Positions 1-5,640 of a stretch of DNA of 6,653 nucleotides are shown here, piece by piece (the stretch's first letter is position 1; every line of letters starts with the position of its first letter). A program made the translations under genes and the position numbers. The notes under the pieces are model-generated. The model was given only the letters and a program-made list of their open reading frames with translations, ran no database searches and was not told where the DNA came from. Source of the stretch: Casp-actino8 sp040381935. GTDB lineage: Bacteria; Actinomycetota; Acidimicrobiia; Acidimicrobiales; Ilumatobacteraceae. Location of the stretch: contig JBEIGJ010000111.1 in assembly GCA_040381935.1 (NCBI GenBank), positions 1-6,653 on the forward strand, in the 5' to 3' direction.

Positions 1-607
1 CAGCGTCAATCATCTATCGGCTCCGAACGTCGTCGTCGTCATCGACGGTATCGTCGACGGCTCTCTCGACATCGTGCAGACCTGGCAGAGATCGACGAAC
101 ATCCCCCATCAGGTGATCACTCAGAACAACGCGGGAATTTCTGCAGCGCGAAACGTTGGCTGGAGGAGTGCCTCCACCGACTGGATCACGTTTCTTGATG
201 CCGATGACGAGATGACGACAGCTCGCCTCGCGTACGTACCGAATCGACTACAGCCAAGAACCGTGTTCATCGGCCAACAGGTCCTCCACATCGCTGAGGG
301 ATTACGTCTGCCCAACTCAGGGTCTTCATCATCGAATGATTCAGCCAAACCGACTTTTCACATCACTTCGATGCTGATTGAGCGAACTGTGCTCGATTCC
401 CTCGGGGGTTTCGATGAGTCTCTGCGACTGAGTGACGACTGGGACCTTGCGATCCGACTCAAAGAGATCGGTGTTCCCATCGAATACGTCGAGGAGTTCT
501 TCGTTCGACGCCACATTCACGGTCAGAATGCCTCGTACGACGAAGCGACGGTGAGTCGGGAGTATCTCCGGACTATTCGGGATCACATCCGTCGTTCGCG
601 TGGCTGA
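1..607 (+). CDS. Family 2 (GT-A) glycosyltransferase, 5'-truncated by the window edge
   Basis: Likely transfers a sugar from a nucleotide-sugar donor to a cell-surface or exopolysaccharide acceptor on the cytoplasmic face. The frame is open from base 2, so the start lies outside the window; 201 residues are visible. VVVIDGIVDGS (partial residues 11-21) matches the family 2 nucleotide-binding strand VVDDGSTDGS, with the first Asp replaced by Ile. QNNAGISAARNVG (41-53) is the typical N-G-x-x-x-A-R-N-x-G motif. FLDADDEM (64-71) carries the DxD metal motif. GGFDE (135-139) followed by SDDWDLAIRL (144-153) is the usual acceptor-side region with the catalytic acidic pair. Probably only about 25 N-terminal residues are missing. 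Sugar and acceptor cannot be told, and no neighbouring polysaccharide genes are in view. A GTG at 74 could be mistaken for the start, but the conserved strand upstream of it argues against that. Confidence 0.9.
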   Translation, partial: SVNHLSAPNVVVVIDGIVDGSLDIVQTWQRSTNIPHQVITQNNAGISAARNVGWRSASTDWITFLDADDEMTTARLAYVPNRLQPRTVFIGQQVLHIAEGLRLPNSGSSSSNDSAKPTFHITSMLIERTVLDSLGGFDESLRLSDDWDLAIRLKEIGVPIEYVEEFFVRRHIHGQNASYDEATVSREYLRTIRDHIRRSRG

Positions 608-861
608 TAGACCACGTCTTCGATGACATCGACCTTGAGGTTGCCGTTTCTCGCTGTCGAAATGGCTGCCCGACCTGCGGTCACTCACCATGTGCGTGCT
701 GACGACTGATTTCCGACGTCGCCCGTTATCGATTCACTGAAGACGCACCTACTCGTCCCAGCGGATTCACGTCATCCTCACTTGTGGTCCAGGTTCGGCT
801 GCTTAGTTGATGAGTGCTGAGTACATGTTCTCCTCAGCTCTCTTCGACTCAAAGGACTCCT

Positions 862-909
862 ATGAACCGCAATCGAATCTCGTCCTTCTGCCTGCAAGTC
901 GCCCACTGA
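862..909 (+). CDS. Possible 15-residue micro-ORF
   Basis: An ATG at 862 follows AAAGGA (851-856) at a 5-base spacing and reads MNRNRISSFCLQVAH before TGA. The ribosome-binding site is better than that of most genes in the window, which is the only support. The peptide is basic at its start with one Cys and resembles nothing I know. It is not upstream of any plus-strand gene (the next gene is on the opposite strand and convergent), so a leader-peptide role has no target here. Chance occurrence is quite possible. Confidence 0.2.
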   Translation: MNRNRISSFCLQVAH

Positions 910-911
910 AT

Positions 912-946
912 TGATCCCGTGTCCAGCGGGTACGCCGCTGTGATCA
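912..946. repeat. Inverted repeat / hairpin
   Basis: CAGCGG (924-929) and CCGCTG (935-940) form a perfect 6-bp stem with a 5-base loop. TGATC (912-916) and GATCA (942-946) can extend it across an asymmetric internal loop. It lies in the gene-poor stretch about 60 bases beyond the stop of the minus-strand lysoplasmalogenase-like gene, so it could form in that transcript's 3' tail. No U-tract follows on either strand, so it is not a standard intrinsic terminator. Confidence 0.3.
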
Positions 947-1005
947 GGTGCTCACCCTCTGGGCTTTCTTCCCCCTACGTTCGACATCCGAAGACCGTCC
1001 TTTCT

Positions 1006-1623
1006 CTACACCAGTCCGAGCACCAAACCGGCGAGAGCCATGTGATACGTCACGATAATCACGAGTCGCTGCCACCGTCGCGACGACACGAATCTCTCTT
1101 CGGCGATCAAGCTGTCCGAAATCATGAACAGAACGGCACCGGCAATAGCCACGGGTGAACCACCGGCCACCGCGCTCACCACCATGGCCGAGATCACTGT
1201 GACGTAGACGAGAATGGCCGGCACCATCGATCCGGACCCCGACCGCCGCAGCGCGCCGATGAAACGCCGAGCCAGGACCGTCGCGCCAACGACCACGGCC
1301 ACTACACCAACAATCGCTCCCGTCAGCGTCGGTTCACGCAAAGCGAAACTGATGGTGAAAAGAATCTGCGCCACCGCGAACGAGCCGAGCCCAGGCAGGA
1401 AGGCATCCCGCGGAAGCATCAAAAAGACGTCTCCGGCGACGCAGAACACCAACGCAACCACCAGCACGGCTCGCGCCACTTCGTCGGCCGGATCGAGTGT
1501 CAGAGCCGTCATCAAAAAGACGATGGCGGCAGTCGGCTTGCAAACGTATTCCATGGGCCTGAGCTGGAAAGCAACGGCCACCCAGTCCAGGGCCGAGACG
1601 GTCAACGCCAAGACCAGAAGCAT
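1006..1623 (-). CDS. YhhN/TMEM86 family lysoplasmalogenase-like membrane protein
   Basis: Family members hydrolyse the vinyl-ether bond of lysoplasmalogens; the activity of bacterial YhhN-like proteins is inferred from the family. From the ATG at 1623 the protein is 205 residues, with about eight hydrophobic segments (near 4-20, 29-42, 51-68, 81-96, 101-118, 134-151, 157-173, 186-203). Family features seen: KP at 29-30 at the start of the second helix, GDVFLM at 64-69, the F-x-x-G-x-x-SF pattern at 75-82, and FMISDSLIAEERF at 166-178 holding the conserved Ser-Asp. The frame stays open upstream to 1767, but that would run into the divergent PanB-like gene and add a polar tail. ATG 1623, or GTG 1641 six codons earlier, fits the family better. 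It is transcribed away from the PanB-like gene. Fold assignment is firm, substrate is not. Confidence 0.85.
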   Translation of the reverse strand: MLLVLALTVSALDWVAVAFQLRPMEYVCKPTAAIVFLMTALTLDPADEVARAVLVVALVFCVAGDVFLMLPRDAFLPGLGSFAVAQILFTISFALREPTLTGAIVGVVAVVVGATVLARRFIGALRRSGSGSMVPAILVYVTVISAMVVSAVAGGSPVAIAGAVLFMISDSLIAEERFVSSRRWQRLVIIVTYHMALAGLVLGLV

Positions 1624-1676
1624 GATCGCAGCGCCGTTCACGCCGCCAGTCTGGCACGGGATCGGTCGATGTCGGA

Positions 1677-1682
1677 ACACTA
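1677..1682 (-). promoter_or_regulatory. Candidate -10 element for the lysoplasmalogenase-like gene
   Basis: On the minus strand TAGTGT fits the actinobacterial TANNNT -10 consensus and would start transcription near 1670, about 47 bases before the ATG at 1623. It shares its TA with the opposite-facing -10 at 1681-1686. No clear -35 is visible. Consensus match only. Confidence 0.3.
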
Positions 1683-1686
1683 GGGT
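1681..1686 (+). promoter_or_regulatory. Candidate -10 element giving a leaderless PanB-like transcript
   Basis: TAGGGT fits TANNNT and ends 6 bases before the ATG at 1693, the spacing at which the A of the ATG would be the transcription start. Leaderless genes with this geometry are common in Actinobacteria. The alternative reading is that AGGG (1682-1685) is a weak ribosome-binding site 7 bases from the ATG. No good -35 is seen. Confidence 0.35.
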
Positions 1687-1692
1687 TTTGCC

Positions 1693-2493
1693 ATGCGACG
1701 ACGTCTCACAGTGGCCGATCTTGCCGATGTGAAGGGTCGACGTCAGCTGACCATGCTGCGTATCCACACCATCGACGAAGCGTCAGCGGCCGAGGAGGCT
1801 GGCATCGACATCGTGTCGGCCCCGCCGGAACTGGTGACCGATCCGCTCTACCGCAAGGTCGCTCCGTCGCTCTTCACCATGACCGGTCGCAACAGCCGGG
1901 TCATGGGTACTGCCACTCAAATGCTCTCCTTCGCCGCTGAGATGTTGGATGCCGACGCCGATGCGATCTACAGCTCGGGGAGTCTCGACACCATTCGTTT
2001 CCTGGTGGGTGAACATATTCCTGTCGTGGGGCACGTGGGCCTGGTGCCGTCGCGGGCCTCGAGTACCGGTGGCTTCAAAGCTGTTGGCAAGACTGCCGAC
2101 GCCGCCTGGCAGGTGTACCGGGACTGCGTCGCCCACGAGGAGGCCGGTGCCATTGCCGTCGAGATCGAAGTCGTACCGGTCGAAGTGGCCGCCGCCATCA
2201 GTCGTCGTATGAAGCGTCTGTCGTTGTGGTCGATGGGCTCGGGAGCTGGTTGCGATGCCCAATACCTCTTCGCCATGGACGTCCTCGGCACGAACCGGGA
2301 TCACGTCCCCCGCCACGCCAAGGTGTACCGAGACCTTGCCGACGAATACGACCGACTACAGCGCGAACGGGTCGCTGCTTTCCGCGAATACTGCAGAGAT
2401 GTCCTGGACGGAGTGTTCCCGGAGGAACAGCACGTCGTCCACATGTCGGAAAATGAGTGGCAAGCCTTCGATGCTCGCCTCTCCCAGGAGTGA
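1693..2493 (+). CDS. Divergent PanB-superfamily protein without the canonical metal ligands
   Basis: True PanB (ketopantoate hydroxymethyltransferase) adds a hydroxymethyl group from methylene-tetrahydrofolate to 2-oxoisovalerate in pantothenate synthesis. This 266-residue (alpha/beta)8-barrel protein has the PanB length and landmarks: GHVGLVP (113-119), GGFKAVGK (126-133), EIEVVPVE (157-164) with E159 at the catalytic Glu (E. coli E181), GSGAGCDAQ (182-190), and VFPEEQHVVH (241-250) like the PanB C-terminus. By eye the Mg ligands are gone: the VGDS strand reads VSAP (41-44), no Asp or Glu lies in 51-82 where the second Asp belongs, and the KIEGG Glu becomes Ser in YSSGS (93-97). The TAYD motif is RIHT (23-26). 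It is therefore probably a paralogue with another, perhaps metal-free, activity. It heads the operon, with kynureninase following after 21 bases. No panC or other pantothenate gene is nearby. Confidence 0.85.
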   Translation: MRRRLTVADLADVKGRRQLTMLRIHTIDEASAAEEAGIDIVSAPPELVTDPLYRKVAPSLFTMTGRNSRVMGTATQMLSFAAEMLDADADAIYSSGSLDTIRFLVGEHIPVVGHVGLVPSRASSTGGFKAVGKTADAAWQVYRDCVAHEEAGAIAVEIEVVPVEVAAAISRRMKRLSLWSMGSGAGCDAQYLFAMDVLGTNRDHVPRHAKVYRDLADEYDRLQRERVAAFREYCRDVLDGVFPEEQHVVHMSENEWQAFDARLSQE

Positions 2494-2514
2494 CTCAGCC
2501 GGCAGAATGGTGCT

Positions 2515-3702
2515 GTGCTCTCTCGTTTGGATGCCGAGGAATTAGATCGTCACGATCCACTGGCGTCGTTCCGAGACGACTTCGTCATTCCCGATGAGAG
2601 TCTGATCTACCTGGATGGGAACTCACTTGGTCGAACTCCTCAAGCAACTCGCACTCGGGTGTTGGAGGTTCTCGAACAGGAATGGGCCGGTGGGCTCATT
2701 CGAAGTTGGAGCCACTGGTTAGATCTACCGCGGCAGATTGGCAATCAACTTGGCCCGATCATCGGATCGCGTCCGGGTGAAGTGGTCGTGCACGATTCGA
2801 CCTCGATCAACCTGTATCAGGCCATCCATATCGCAGTCCGCCTTCGCCCCGACCGCAACGTCGTGGTCATCGACGCCCACGAATTTCCCACCGACCGCTT
2901 CATCTTGGAAGGAATTGCACAAGCGCAAAATCTCGAATTGCGCCACCTTGGCGACACCAGTGATTTCTCCGATGTGGCTGTGGTCGTTCGCAGTGTGGTC
3001 GATTATCGAACTGCCGAGATGTGCGATGTTGCCGCGTTTACGGCAACGGTCCACGACGCCGGAGCGTTGGTCATGTGGGATCTTTCCCACGCTGCCGGTG
3101 CCATCGAGTTCGATGTTCACGCGCTGGATATCAAACTCGCTGTGGGATGCACCTACAAATTTCTGAACGGTGGTCCGGGCGCCCCAGCTTGGTCCTTCGT
3201 CAGTGCTGATCTGCACTCGCAGATAGACCCTCCAATTCGTGGTTGGTTCGCTCATCGCGACCAATTCGCCATGAATCAGGGATTCGAACCTCACACCGAC
3301 ATCCGCCAACTGCTGGTTGGAACACCCCACATCTTGAGTTTGGTGGCCGCTGAAGAGGGCATTGCTCTTACTGCTCGCGCCGGAATGAAGGCAATTGCCG
3401 AGAAAGGCCGACTCCTCACGGAATTCGGTCTACGGGTCGTGGATCATTTCGGATTGACGTCCTGTACGCCACAAGATCCGCTCCGGCGCGGCTGTCATAT
3501 TGCTGTGGTTCATCCCGAGGCTCATTCCATAGTCACCGAGTTGGCCGAGCACCATCAGGTGATCACTGATATGCGACCGCCTGATATCATTCGTCTTGGA
3601 TTGAGTCCGTTGACTACTCGCTTCACTGATGTCTGGGATGGCCTCGAGCTACTTCATCAAGCAATCGAACGTCGTTCACAACCCAACGGTGCTTTCTCAT
3701 GA
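2515..3702 (+). CDS. kynU: Kynureninase (PLP-dependent)
   Basis: Kynureninase cleaves L-kynurenine, or 3-hydroxykynurenine, into anthranilate (or its 3-hydroxy form) and alanine; it is a cytosolic fold-type I PLP enzyme. The 395-residue length is normal for the bacterial family. Landmarks: YLDGNSLGR (32-40), GLIRSW (60-65), DSTSINLY (94-101, cofactor phosphate region), FPTD (124-127), WDLSHAAGA (188-196) with D189 against the pyridine nitrogen, GCTYKFLNGGPG (211-222) with K215 as the Schiff-base Lys, GWF (243-245), and IIRLGLSPL (358-366) with the substrate-carboxylate Arg. The start is taken as GTG 2515. The frame is shared with the PanB-like gene and closed by its TGA 21 bases upstream, so few other starts are possible; the ribosome-binding site is poor, suggesting coupling to the gene before. 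The stop overlaps the Nudix start (ATGA). No tryptophan dioxygenase or kynurenine formamidase gene is in view. Confidence 0.93.
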   Translation: MLSRLDAEELDRHDPLASFRDDFVIPDESLIYLDGNSLGRTPQATRTRVLEVLEQEWAGGLIRSWSHWLDLPRQIGNQLGPIIGSRPGEVVVHDSTSINLYQAIHIAVRLRPDRNVVVIDAHEFPTDRFILEGIAQAQNLELRHLGDTSDFSDVAVVVRSVVDYRTAEMCDVAAFTATVHDAGALVMWDLSHAAGAIEFDVHALDIKLAVGCTYKFLNGGPGAPAWSFVSADLHSQIDPPIRGWFAHRDQFAMNQGFEPHTDIRQLLVGTPHILSLVAAEEGIALTARAGMKAIAEKGRLLTEFGLRVVDHFGLTSCTPQDPLRRGCHIAVVHPEAHSIVTELAEHHQVITDMRPPDIIRLGLSPLTTRFTDVWDGLELLHQAIERRSQPNGAFS

Positions 3703-4418
3703 TGATCTATGACGATCAATTGCGGGATCGACTGGCTAACAACCTGCAACGACACGAGCGACTCACGCTGTCAGCCGACGGCTTGCGTCGAGCAGCGGTA
3801 GCAATCGTGATCGCTGACAGTGAGCCCATCGACCACGATGACCCCTACGAACCGGGTGATGATCCCATGCGCGGCGTGCCCGGGGATGTTGCCCATCTGG
3901 ACGGCCGCATGCGCGGGGTTGCTGGCGGCGCTTCATTCCTCTTGTGTCGGCGAGCGGCGCGCATGAATCGACATGCCGGACAATGGGCCCTTCCCGGGGG
4001 CCGACTCGACGCTGATGAAACTCCAATTGATGCTGCCTTACGCGAACTAGATGAGGAACTCGGGCTGACCTTGCGTACCGACGCAGTACTGGGATTTCTC
4101 GACGACTACGTGACGCGCTCGGGCTATCTCATGACGCCAGTGGTCTTATGGGCCGGCGCAGAATCTCGTCTCACCCCGAATCCCGATGAAGTTGCCCACG
4201 CGTACCGCATTGGACTGCACGAGTTATGTCGTCCGGACTCACCCCGATTCGTGACTATTCCCGAAAGTGACCGTCCTGTCGTGCAGATTCCGCTCAGCGG
4301 CGATCTCATTCATGCGCCAACCGGCGCGGTCCTCTTGCAGTTGCGCTGGGTGGGCATTGAGGGGCGACTCAATGAGCGGGTCGCCCACTTGGAGCAGCCA
4401 GTCTTCGCTTGGGGTTGA
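3699..4418 (+). CDS. Nudix hydrolase
   Basis: Hydrolyses a nucleoside-diphosphate-linked substrate. The complete Nudix box GX5EX7REUXEEXGU is at residues 101-123: G101, E107, R115-E116, E119-E120, G122. Just before it, LLCRRAARMNRHAGQWALPG (81-100) resembles the L-x-x-H-x-G-x-x-x-x-PGG approach of CoA-pyrophosphatase-like Nudix proteins (NudL/NUDT7 group), so a CoA or acyl-CoA substrate is a guess worth keeping; ADP-ribose or a nucleotide sugar is equally possible. Between the first core strand (AAVAIVIAD, 32-40) and the next (GGASFLLCRR) lies an acidic, Gly-rich stretch of about 35 residues (41-75), longer than usual. At 239 residues it also has a C-terminal extension past the core. Its start overlaps the kynureninase stop by 4 bases (ATGA), so translational coupling is likely; ATG 3702 is an alternative start one codon later. 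Its stop is 7 bases from the convergent DoxX-like stop. Confidence 0.9.
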   Translation: MMIYDDQLRDRLANNLQRHERLTLSADGLRRAAVAIVIADSEPIDHDDPYEPGDDPMRGVPGDVAHLDGRMRGVAGGASFLLCRRAARMNRHAGQWALPGGRLDADETPIDAALRELDEELGLTLRTDAVLGFLDDYVTRSGYLMTPVVLWAGAESRLTPNPDEVAHAYRIGLHELCRPDSPRFVTIPESDRPVVQIPLSGDLIHAPTGAVLLQLRWVGIEGRLNERVAHLEQPVFAWG

Positions 4419-4425
4419 TGCTTGC

Positions 4426-4821
4426 TCAGGATGTTCGCGGCGAACGGCGATAAATGTTGTACGCCACCCAGATCATCACGAACTGCAGGGGAAGCCGAAC
4501 GTAGGAGACCAAGCGTTCAGAGAATTCGCGGTCCCGCCAATCCCAGGTCATATAGATATTGGCCGGATACACCGCAATCAGGAGAGCGATCGCCGCCAAA
4601 GCGCCGATGCGGCGATAACGGGGCCAAATCAAGAGGGGACCAACGATGATCTCGGCAACACCACTGGCATAAGTCCAGAAACTCTCGTTGGGGGGAAGCC
4701 ACGGAGGAACGATGTCGTTGAAGAACTCGGGATTGGCGAAATGCTGGATCCCCGCAAGGGTGAAAAAACTCCCCAGGATCACTGCCAACACACTCCACAC
4801 CTTGGAGGTTTTCTTGATCAT
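4426..4821 (-). CDS. DoxX-like four-helix membrane protein
   Basis: DoxX/DoxX-like proteins are small inner-membrane proteins, some linked to quinone or redox functions; the role here is unknown. From ATG 4821 the protein is 131 residues with four hydrophobic segments (about 7-26, 48-66, 70-90, 107-124). FTLAGIQHFANPEFF (20-34) followed by IVPPWLP (37-43) and YPANIYM (85-91) are typical of the family. The frame continues upstream to 4896, but that part lies over the tRNA-Arg gene and translates to GVRVPPSAPD, a well-known artefact of reading through a tRNA 3' end, so it is not protein. GTG 4836 would add five residues. No strong ribosome-binding site is seen. It lies 45 bases downstream of tRNA-Arg(UCG) on the same strand and may be transcribed with it. 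Confidence 0.85.
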   Translation of the reverse strand: MIKKTSKVWSVLAVILGSFFTLAGIQHFANPEFFNDIVPPWLPPNESFWTYASGVAEIIVGPLLIWPRYRRIGALAAIALLIAVYPANIYMTWDWRDREFSERLVSYVRLPLQFVMIWVAYNIYRRSPRTS

Positions 4822-4866
4822 CGTTGTTTCAGACACACTTCGACCGTAGCCGCCTTGAGATGAATC

Positions 4867-4942
4867 TGGCGCGCTCGGAGGGACTCGAACCCCCAACCCT
4901 CTGATCCGAAGTCAGATGCTCTATCCATTGAGCTACGAACGC
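4867..4942 (-). tRNA. tRNA-Arg(UCG), CCA encoded
   Basis: A full cloverleaf on the minus strand: acceptor GCGTTCG (4936-4942) pairs with CGAGCGC (4871-4877, one G-U); D-stem GCTC/GAGC; anticodon stem TCTGA/TCAGA around loop CTTCGGA, giving anticodon TCG (codon CGA); five-base variable loop; T-stem GGGGG/CCCTC around TTCGAGT. Discriminator G is at 4870 and CCA is encoded at 4867-4869. It sits 11 bases after the DUF4287 gene stop and upstream of the DoxX-like gene. UCG-anticodon arginine tRNAs are uncommon in bacteria that carry an ACG species, which decodes CGA through inosine. CGA is frequent in this window's genes; for example, four of the first six arginine codons of the Nudix gene are CGA. 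Confidence 0.95.
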
Positions 4943-4953
4943 CTACTGAAATA

Positions 4954-5514
4954 CTACCGGTGGTCTTTACGGTCCAACTGACTCGCTACCAGGTCCCGTA
5001 AAAGTTTGCCGTCAACCTTCCAATCCACCGGGATGCGGATGGTCTTTTTGTTGACGACCAAGCCAGTGAGTCGAGGTCGAACGGCTTCGATGATCTCGGG
5101 GTCCCACGGAGCAATCAAGATGTGGTGCGATGCCGCTGAAGCGCCGAATACGTACTGCTTGCCAACTTTGAGCATGGGCTGGTTCCAGGCCATGACGAGT
5201 TCGAGTTGCGGAAAAGCTTTTTGTAAAACCTCAAAAATTCTTCGCAGAGTTGCACCTTTGGTCGGATCCAAACTTTCGAAGTATTCATCAGGACTCTCGA
5301 AGCGACGCGCCGATGTCGACCCTTTTGAATACATGACCAAAGCGTTGGCATGGACGCGACTAAAACCGTGATCATTCATGAGGTACGCCATTTGGTCGGC
5401 GTACTTCATGTCTTTGATTCGCCCCATCAACCGGTGCCAATACGACATCGGCTTACCGTGTTTTTTCTCGATGGCCGGGAAGAACGCAGCACGACCAGTA
5501 TCTCTGTCCTCCAC
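4954..5514 (-). CDS. DUF4287-DUF1801 domain protein
   Basis: Cytosolic protein of 186 residues with no signal peptide or membrane segment. The N-terminal part (about 6-62) matches DUF4287: KKHGKPMSYWHRLM (17-30), then DHGFSRVHANALVMY (48-62), where the G-x-x-x-x-H-A-N-A-x-V ending is characteristic. The C-terminal part (about 75-180) fits DUF1801 (YdhG/iron-chaperone-like fold): VMAWNQPMLKVGKQYVFG (107-124), an APWDPEIIEAVRPRL helix (135-149), and NKKTIRIPVDWKVDGKLL (155-172), corresponding to the family's K-x-T-I-x-x-P. DUF4287 is often joined to DUF5655, but the sequence here favours DUF1801. Biochemical role unknown. The start is GTG 5514, decided by GGAGGAT (5521-5527) 7-8 bases upstream. 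It lies between tRNA-Arg(UCG) and a tRNA-like remnant. Confidence 0.85.
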   Translation of the reverse strand: MEDRDTGRAAFFPAIEKKHGKPMSYWHRLMGRIKDMKYADQMAYLMNDHGFSRVHANALVMYSKGSTSARRFESPDEYFESLDPTKGATLRRIFEVLQKAFPQLELVMAWNQPMLKVGKQYVFGASAASHHILIAPWDPEIIEAVRPRLTGLVVNKKTIRIPVDWKVDGKLLRDLVASQLDRKDHR

Positions 5515-5520
5515 AGTTCA

Positions 5521-5527
5521 ATCCTCC
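5521..5527 (-). promoter_or_regulatory. Ribosome-binding site deciding a GTG start
   Basis: GGAGGAT on the minus strand is a near-perfect anti-16S match. The GGAGG core is 8 bases from the GTG at 5514, which fixes the DUF4287-DUF1801 start. Confidence 0.75.
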
Positions 5528-5551
5528 GTCTCAACAACTCGTATGTATCTT

Positions 5552-5636
5552 GCTCGCTCGAGGAGAATCGAACCCCGAACATTCGGGAAGATCCTGACCG
5601 ACCACGGACCAGATTGCTGACTTTCATCCATCGGAG
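5552..5636 (-). pseudogene. Degenerate tRNA-Arg-like sequence
   Basis: On the minus strand this region keeps, in order, fragments of the flanking tRNA-Arg genes: ATGGAT (D-loop), ATCTG and TCAG (anticodon stem), GGGGTTCGATTCTCC (T-arm) and CGAGCG-GC-AG (acceptor 3' strand and CCA end). Extra bases lie in the D and anticodon regions, no 5' acceptor strand pairs with the 3' one, and the variable-loop/T-stem junction is a perfect inverted repeat, CCCGAA-CA-TTCGGG on the plus strand (5574-5587). It cannot fold as a normal tRNA. It could be a relic of tRNA duplication or a recombination scar at a tRNA attachment site. Similarity was judged by eye; only the T-arm part is convincing. Confidence 0.4.
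5574..5587. repeat. Perfect 6-bp inverted repeat in the tRNA-like remnant
   Basis: CCCGAA and TTCGGG are separated by two bases. It sits where the variable loop and T-stem of a tRNA would be, and overlaps the T-stem-like GGGG on the minus strand. Function unknown. Confidence 0.4.
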
Positions 5637-5640
5637 ATGA

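Larger units (their letters stand above)
608..1005. other. Gene-poor intergenic stretch between convergent genes
   Basis: About 400 bases between the glycosyltransferase stop and the lysoplasmalogenase stop on the other strand. I see no long ORF with a credible protein in it. It holds a weak 5-bp inverted repeat over the glycosyltransferase stop (CGTGG 599-603 / CCACG 612-616), one 15-codon ORF with a ribosome-binding site (862-909), and a hairpin at 912-946. There is no T-run after either hairpin, so no intrinsic terminator can be claimed. Confidence 0.6.

Noticed and set aside
912..946. Hairpin as an intrinsic terminator
   Set aside because: No T-run follows on either strand, so it is kept only as an inverted repeat.
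919..1158. Plus-strand 79-codon ORF in the gene-poor stretch
   Set aside because: Most of it is antisense to the lysoplasmalogenase-like gene. The translation is low-information, with no family features and no ribosome-binding site.
1624..1767. N-terminal extension of the lysoplasmalogenase-like protein to an upstream ATG
   Set aside because: It would overlap the divergent PanB-like gene by 75 bases and add a polar tail before the first membrane segment; the family starts at the hydrophobic helix.
2725..3330. Long minus-strand ORF opposite the kynureninase
   Set aside because: A shadow of a well-supported PLP enzyme gene; its translation shows no coherent motifs.
4822..4896. N-terminal extension of the DoxX-like protein
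   Set aside because: It covers the tRNA-Arg gene, and GVRVPPSAPD is the standard false translation of a tRNA 3' end.
5530..5570. TTCGAT and GATACA, 17 bases apart, as a promoter for the DUF4287 gene
   Set aside because: Both hexamers match consensus poorly, and the first is simply the T-loop-like part of the tRNA remnant.
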